47,382 nt of DNA. It comes from Thermosporothrix hazakensis (GTDB lineage: Bacteria; Chloroflexota; Ktedonobacteria; Ktedonobacterales; Ktedonobacteraceae). The stretch covers positions 106,535-153,916 of the forward strand of contig NZ_QKUF01000016.1 of assembly GCF_003253565.1 (NCBI RefSeq). The letters are read 5' to 3'. Position 1 is the first letter of the stretch, and every line of letters starts with the position of its first letter. Under the pieces are notes generated by a model, which saw nothing but the letters and a program-made list of their open reading frames with translations, ran no database searches and was not told where the DNA came from. The translations under genes and the position numbers were made by a program. Shown piece by piece: positions 42,697 to 47,382 of this stretch.

Positions 42697-42895
42697 CTGT
42701 CTCCTCCACATTCTGCGCGTTTCACGGCCTTCAAGTTGTGTTCAGAAAGGCGAACAACGGAGGATCCTGGATCACCGTGTTTTCCTTTCCGCTGGTATAA
42801 AGAATAACAGAACGCGAGCGCTTCCACAGGAGCCAAAAGGATACCAAAGGGAGTAGGTGTAAGAGGAGAACGGTTCCCTGTTGGGAGGAATCCTG

Positions 42896-45800
42896 TTAGA
42901 GCAGGGAGCGGGCACGCGCCAGGGCCACTGCCTGAGTGCGGTTCGTGGCTCCCAGTTTGCTGAGCAGGTTACTGACGTGTTTTTTGACGGTGGGCAGTTC
43001 GATCACCAGGGACCGGGCTATGTCCTGATTCGAGGCTCCGGTGGCCAACAGGCGCAAGACATCCTGCTCACGCTGTGTAAGGGGAATGCCCGGAGTGGAT
43101 GCCTTCCGGGCAGGGAGGGATGCAGATGCGAGAGAGGAGGGCGAAACCTGAGACAGGTGTGTGCTTTGTTGCACTTGCTCGAAAGTGGTCAGCAGCTTTG
43201 AGATGTAGGCTCTGGTGGAGGGGGCCACCTCATGCTGCTGTGAGTTGGGAGTTAGCAGTGTCTCAAGTGCCTGACGCATCGGTTCGCCTTCATCCAGGTA
43301 CAGACGCAGGTAGCCCTCTGGTTCGGTCAAAGCGAACAGGCGCGTCGCGACCTTGCATGCTTGTTCGCTCTGGCCTGCATGGTGTAGCGCCACCATGGAC
43401 TGAGCCAGATATGTGAGGGTAATCTTGCTGTTGGCCGAATGAATCAGCTTCTCGCGAAAGCGTTCTAGCTGCTCCAGAGCTTCTGTCCAATGGCGCTCTA
43501 CAAAATATACCCGCATCACAATCGGGAAAGCGTCATACAAGCTGCGTTCCCATGCCCCTTCGGGAAAGACAATGCTCATTGCCCAGTTGGTTGCCTCTCT
43601 TATCTCTCCCCGAGCCAGCCACCACTGTGCTTGCATGATGGGCAGCCAGTTCCGACGGTGATACCCTGCCAACTGCTCAAACTCATGCAGTATTTGCTGG
43701 ACAGCAGACAGATCTCCTCTTGCCTGCTCGACCTGCATCAGATGCATATATCCTGACAGGAGTAAATCACTCTGTTGCCAGGTGGTGGCATCTTGAATGA
43801 CCATTCGCAGCCAGCCACGCGCCTCTTCCAACCGATTCCATTGATACAACACTCCTGCCAGGACATCCCTGAAGTACCCTTTGAGCAGGGTATAGCTCCC
43901 CGTCTGTTCGATCAGGTCGAGGGCGGCCAGACTCTCCTGATAGGCCAGGTGTAGCTGTCCCGCCTCTTCTGCCGCGAGTGCCAACCACTGTATGACTCTG
44001 ATTGCCGCCAGGTGGCTTCCCGAGCGGCGGGCCTGCTCTCTGGCGTCGAGCAGTTGTGGTAAAAGCTTTGCTCTCTCTTGCCTGGCCGTGTAGTAGACGA
44101 CGTTACAGAAGAGCGGGAGTATATGCCAGATGATCTCCTCGTCCTGGTCAAGCTCCTGCATCTCCTGCTGAAGGGCGGGCAGGCGCTCATACTCTGAGGC
44201 CGCTATTGCCTCATACAGGGCGATCCCCGCGCGTAACAGGCGCAGACGCCGATGCAGCAGGGTCTCCGAAGCGGGCTCGTTCGCTTGATGCTGCAAGGCT
44301 CCTTCGACCCGTATTATGAGCTGTCTCACTTGCTGGTGGCGACGTTCACGCTGCTCTTGGGTCGAATAGGTGACGGGGTGAAGGAGATAGAGTGCTGTAG
44401 TGAGTGCCAGGTGTGCGTGTTCGCGTACCACCGGATCAGGCAATGCCAGCACCCAGCGTGCCATTGTCTCCGCCTCTCCACGCAGCCAGAACTGTTCGAT
44501 GGTCTGTTCCATCAGCCGCGCTGCTGTGGAGAAAGAAGCCCCGGCAAGTGCATGAGTAATGGCTTCAGACCACTGTCCTTCCGCCTCATAAAAGTCGGTA
44601 GCCCGACGATGCAAAAGCGGTACTATCTCTGGTTGGTTGTTATGGAGCGCCGAGAGCAGGGCTTCACGAAAGAGATCATGCAGCCGATAGGTGCGTCGCT
44701 CCTCATCCAGGGGCACCAGGAAGAGGTTCGCTCGTTCCAGCAACGTGAGCATGTGCTGACTGGCTGCTCTCGTTGGTGCAGCCGTGACGGCCTGGCACAC
44801 ACGTGCGTCCAGATGAGAGAGGATGGAGATGTGAAGGAGAAAGTCGCGCATATCGGGTGATAGGCGTGTCAGGATATCATCTTGCACGTAATCCAGCAGG
44901 TACCTCTGACTCCCGGTCAATGTTTCAAGGTACGTAGTGCGATCCTTACGCTTTTGCATCGTGAGCGCGACCAGGTGTAGCCCGGCAATCCAGCCTTCCG
45001 TTCGGCTCACCAGCCGCTGTACCTCTTCTTTTGAGAGTGGTGGCGAGAACATCTTGTCCACAAACTGCTGTGCTTCGTTCTCCTGAAAGCGTAGCTCGCT
45101 CGCACGAATCTCGGTCAACTGTCCGTGGGCTCGTAGACGCGCAAGAGGCAGGTCCGGGTCTACGCGGGTGGAGAGGATCAGATGCAGGTGCGCGGGCAGG
45201 TGCTCCAGGAAGAAGGCCATGCTCTGGTGAATAGCTGCTTCTTCTATCTCATGATAGTCGTCTACTATGAGGACAATAGGAACAGGATAGAGCTGCTGGC
45301 TTGCCAGCTCATGGAGAAGTACGGAGAGACAGGAGAAAAGCGGTGGAGGCTGAGGCGATTGTAACTGTGCTACGACGTTTTCTCCGAAGTCTGGTTCCAG
45401 GCAGGGGCAGCGACGCAAAGCCTCGATCAGCGCGACCCAGAAGCGTGTCAGACTATTGTCCAGTTCGTTCAGCGAGAGCCAGGCCACCTGTGTCTTTTTT
45501 TGTCGATGTGCCCAGACCGAGAGCAGCGTTGTTTTGCCCCATCCCGCCGAAGCGGAAAGCAGAGTCAGCGGTGTCGAAAGCGCCTCATCGAGTGCAGTCA
45601 GCAGGCGTTCACGCTCTACCAGGGCGCCTGGCAGTCGCGGCGGAGTAAGTCGTCCCGAAAGCACCAGCATCCCCTGATCGAGCGAATGTCCGGTTTTCTG
45701 CTCACGCAAGAGCGCCTGTGCCGTCTCCTCCAGTTGTAAGAAACCAAGATTCTCGGTCTGTCCGAGGTATCGCTTGCGGGTGCGGCCCTCTTTGGTCTGG

Positions 45801-46021
45801 TAGGCATACCAATACGCTCCCCCACGTGGTCGCTGTTCCTGATAGACATTGAGAGAGCCTCTTGCGCCATGGAAGGCAAAGGAAGTCGCCTCCTGGAGCC
45901 AGTCTAACCAGGCGGCTTCATCCGCTGGTTGAAAGCGATGCTCAAGCCGTCCACGAGTGTATAACTCATAGCAGCGCTGCTCTTTGGACCAGGTCAGGGC
46001 GTGAAGTGGTGCTCTGGGCAT
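42896..46021 (-). CDS. MalT-like LuxR family transcriptional regulator
   Basis: 1041 residues from the ATG at 46021, chosen because GGAAGG lies 6 bases upstream; the frame stays open to 46195 without family sequence. Residues 1-115 form a domain seen in Ktedonobacteria regulators (WLDWLQEATSFAFHG, then YWYAYQTKEGRTRKRYLGQT). A STAND-type ATPase follows, with Walker A SAGWGKTTLL (Lys163) and Walker B-like IVLIVDDYHEI. A long tetratricopeptide-like helical array fills about 450-960. The C-terminal LuxR helix-turn-helix reads LTQREQDVLRLLATGASNQD, then PTVKKHVSNLLSKLGATNRT. Such proteins bind a ligand and ATP, oligomerise and activate transcription. The ligand and targets here are unknown. Confidence 0.95.
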   Translation of the reverse strand: MPRAPLHALTWSKEQRCYELYTRGRLEHRFQPADEAAWLDWLQEATSFAFHGARGSLNVYQEQRPRGGAYWYAYQTKEGRTRKRYLGQTENLGFLQLEETAQALLREQKTGHSLDQGMLVLSGRLTPPRLPGALVERERLLTALDEALSTPLTLLSASAGWGKTTLLSVWAHRQKKTQVAWLSLNELDNSLTRFWVALIEALRRCPCLEPDFGENVVAQLQSPQPPPLFSCLSVLLHELASQQLYPVPIVLIVDDYHEIEEAAIHQSMAFFLEHLPAHLHLILSTRVDPDLPLARLRAHGQLTEIRASELRFQENEAQQFVDKMFSPPLSKEEVQRLVSRTEGWIAGLHLVALTMQKRKDRTTYLETLTGSQRYLLDYVQDDILTRLSPDMRDFLLHISILSHLDARVCQAVTAAPTRAASQHMLTLLERANLFLVPLDEERRTYRLHDLFREALLSALHNNQPEIVPLLHRRATDFYEAEGQWSEAITHALAGASFSTAARLMEQTIEQFWLRGEAETMARWVLALPDPVVREHAHLALTTALYLLHPVTYSTQEQRERRHQQVRQLIIRVEGALQHQANEPASETLLHRRLRLLRAGIALYEAIAASEYERLPALQQEMQELDQDEEIIWHILPLFCNVVYYTARQERAKLLPQLLDAREQARRSGSHLAAIRVIQWLALAAEEAGQLHLAYQESLAALDLIEQTGSYTLLKGYFRDVLAGVLYQWNRLEEARGWLRMVIQDATTWQQSDLLLSGYMHLMQVEQARGDLSAVQQILHEFEQLAGYHRRNWLPIMQAQWWLARGEIREATNWAMSIVFPEGAWERSLYDAFPIVMRVYFVERHWTEALEQLERFREKLIHSANSKITLTYLAQSMVALHHAGQSEQACKVATRLFALTEPEGYLRLYLDEGEPMRQALETLLTPNSQQHEVAPSTRAYISKLLTTFEQVQQSTHLSQVSPSSLASASLPARKASTPGIPLTQREQDVLRLLATGASNQDIARSLVIELPTVKKHVSNLLSKLGATNRTQAVALARARSLL

Positions 46022-46205
46022 CGAACCTTCCTTCTGTCTGCATTGTTCCCGACTGCTCCCATTCCTCCCAACACCAGGAAGTATACCAGAGCGGTGGCTT
46101 ACCGACAAGGCTCCCTCGCGACGTGTCGACCTGCCTGCTTCTTTGCGCGGATCGAAGCTCCCTACAGGTTGATACCCACCCTGATTTAGAGGCAATTACC
46201 AGGAA

Positions 46206-46312
46206 GTTCCAAAATCCTGAACGGATCGAAGCCCTGCAAGGGCGTTGGGTTCATGATCGCCCTCGGATTTGAGCCGTTCCAAAATCCTGAATAGATCAAA
46301 GTCCCCTGCAAA
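46206..46312. repeat. CRISPR-like repeat pair with a 35-bp spacer
   Basis: GTTCCAAAATCCTGAACGGA and the next 15 bases (46206-46240) recur at 46276-46312 with seven or so changes and an insertion. The interval of 35 bp is unique sequence. A more decayed third copy (CGGATCGAAGCTCCCTACAG) lies about 74 bp to the left at 46148. ATCCtgaacGGAT inside the first copy is a short palindrome, as in many CRISPR repeats. No cas gene is nearby, so this is at best a relic. Confidence 0.35.
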
Positions 46313-46752
46313 GCGAGGCATGGTGCTAGAAGCGTTCTCAGAAGCTGTTTTGTGAAGCAGAGCAAGATATTCCTCGCTGAAAATGGCGACACGATCCGTT
46401 TTCACGGTTTCCGGCCTGTTGCCAATCCTTCTCAGCTTGCTCCAGAGACCGGTTTCTTGCCTTCTCGTGGGTTGGGCGAGGCTGCGTGCTTGGAAATGGC
46501 ATCACTTCTGGCCTCGCATGGATCTGCTTCCAGTATAGCTTGCGCGAGCTCGAAATGCAAGAGGGAAATACTGAAGCACGAAGCTATGTGTGCTGTAAGG
46601 GATCGTAAGCAGGGTTTGTGTGAAAAATTTGCTGCAAAAGGAGTTTGTCTTACACAGGGCAAGCAGGGCGTGTAGAGGAGAGCGGGTATAATGAAGAAAT
46701 GGGTCAGGGGCAGTGCCTTTCTCCCTGGTCAGGTGTTGGGAAGGAGTGGAAT

Positions 46753-46908
46753 ATGATACAGAAAACACCGCACGATCAGAAAGACGATATTCCTGCGACA
46801 CTCGAAGCCTTTGAGCGTCTCATCAATTGTGAGCAACCGTACCACTATGAACTCACGCGGTATGACCTCCGGACGCGATCCGGGATCATTACCAAAAAGC
46901 GGCAGAAG
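46753..46908 (+). pseudogene. hypothetical gene, 3' end lost to an IS605-type insertion
   Basis: The ATG at 46753 has AAGGAG 6 bases upstream, a good translation start. The frame reads MIQKTPHDQKDDIPATLEAF, then ERLINCEQPYHYELTRYDLR, TRSGIITKKRQ, and looks like a real protein N-terminus. At about 46909 the hairpin end of an IS200/IS605-type element begins, and the frame afterwards is element sequence. Only about 52 residues of the host gene remain. No family is recognised. Confidence 0.55.
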
Positions 46909-46909
46909 G

Positions 46910-46930
46910 CCGCTGGCTTCAGCCAGGGGG
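46910..46930 (+). mobile_element. left-end hairpin of an IS200/IS605-type element
   Basis: CTGGCT-TC-AGCCAG is a perfect 6-bp hairpin flanked by CCG and GGGG, and GATGGATGGCGC follows. The same layout (hairpin, GGGG, GATGnATGGC) is seen at 3831-3851. A tnpB-type gene starts 130 bp further on. Confidence 0.7.
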
Positions 46931-47039
46931 ATGGATGGCGCAGGAAGCCAGCAGAGTCAGAACGTTCTCCTTCGCTTGACAGAAGACAACCGTTGTGCGA
47001 GAATACACGAAGATAGTGAGGACGAACAAGGAGCAAGGG

Positions 47040-47382
47040 ATGCTAATTTACGAATACAAGCTCGATGGGTCGAAAGCGCAATTCGCCGCCATCGAGGAAG
47101 CCATCCGCACCACCCAGTTCATTCGCAATACGTGCCTGCGCCTCTGGATGGATGCACGTGGCATCTCCAGGAATGATCTGCAGCGGTATTGTGCTGTGCT
47201 GGCCAGACAGTTCCCTTTTGCGCTCTCCCTCAACTCGCAGGCCCGGCAAGCTGCCGCTGATCGGGCGTGGGCTGCCATCTCCCGCTTCTATGAGCATTGC
47301 AAGCAGAAGAAACCAGGAAAGAAGGGCTATCCTGCCGTTCCAGCACGATTGTCGCGGTGTCGAGGACAAGCAGACGGGCTGG
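47040..47382 (+). CDS. tnpB: TnpB-type RNA-guided nuclease of an IS200/IS605 element, 3' partial
   Basis: One hundred and fourteen codons before the window ends. AAGGAG at 47028-47033 lies 6 bases before the ATG. The sequence YKLDGSKAQFAAIEEAIRTT, QFIRNTCLRLWMDARGISRN and KPGKKGYPAVPAR is the N-terminal part of TnpB/OrfB proteins, which carry a helix-turn-helix-like wedge region before the RuvC nuclease and zinc finger. The catalytic residues would lie beyond the window, so activity cannot be judged. No tnpA is seen upstream, so this is a tnpB-only element mobilised in trans. It aligns with the dead copy at 3952 and shares its left end. Confidence 0.85.
   Translation, partial: MLIYEYKLDGSKAQFAAIEEAIRTTQFIRNTCLRLWMDARGISRNDLQRYCAVLARQFPFALSLNSQARQAAADRAWAAISRFYEHCKQKKPGKKGYPAVPARLSRCRGQADGL

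Noticed and set aside
44252..44860. 202-codon plus-strand open frame
   Set aside because: It is antisense to the large LuxR regulator and has no start signals.

Overview
The window looks like chromosomal DNA of a Ktedonobacteria-type Chloroflexota bacterium (relatives of Ktedonobacter). The grounds are a very large MalT-like LuxR regulator with the N-terminal domain typical of that group, two LLM-type (F420-like) oxidoreductases, Tat-dependent secreted proteins, a CUT1 sugar transporter without its own ATPase, and many decayed IS200/IS605 tnpB genes. This assignment is inferred from protein style, not from a marker gene. I saw no rRNA or tRNA.

Layout. 1-681 is the end of a HEAT-repeat protein. 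700-1460 holds relics of a flavoprotein monooxygenase and a receiver domain. 1518-3269 is a MerR/TipAS regulator plus CPBP protease operon on the minus strand, with a textbook 19-bp MerR promoter. 3300-5230 is a gene graveyard: DUF4180, tnpB, MFS, TetR and LysR fragments lie end to end. 5803-9371 carries a secreted trypsin-like protease and a four-PAS histidine kinase. 9878-17787 is the best-organised region: a LacI repressor diverges from a sugar-uptake and hydrolysis operon (binding protein, two permeases, GH63, GH1) with promoter, operators and terminator all visible.

18189-21449 alternates one intact LLM oxidoreductase with relics (TrmO, tyrosine recombinase, ArsR) and a hypothetical gene. 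22147-24066 is an SDS-type alkylsulfatase. 24507-27646 is a ClC channel, DUF2254 and DUF202 membrane operon. 28697-35504 carries a DmpA-like P1 peptidase, an LLM oxidoreductase, a DUF1963 protein, a TetR regulator and a beta-lactamase-fold serine hydrolase. 35961-36661 is a broken GH71 glucanase fused back to back with a DUF7002 relic. 37125-39459 has an erythromycin esterase, a tandem repeat array and an Hsp20. 39745-40600 is a kinase/MmyB relic chimera. 40826-46021 is a run of small minus-strand genes (DUF1801, PPOX-fold, VOC, a 71-aa protein) ending with the 1041-aa LuxR regulator. The right end has a CRISPR-like repeat pair and a second IS605-type element that interrupts a gene and runs off the window.

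Taken together this is an accessory region of a soil-type saprophyte: carbohydrate uptake, antibiotic and detergent defence, redox enzymes and regulators, separated by relics of transposition and deletion. The strongest regulatory readings are the LacI operon, the MerR/TipAS autoregulated operon, and an ArsR-family control region that stays intact in front of a dead gene.
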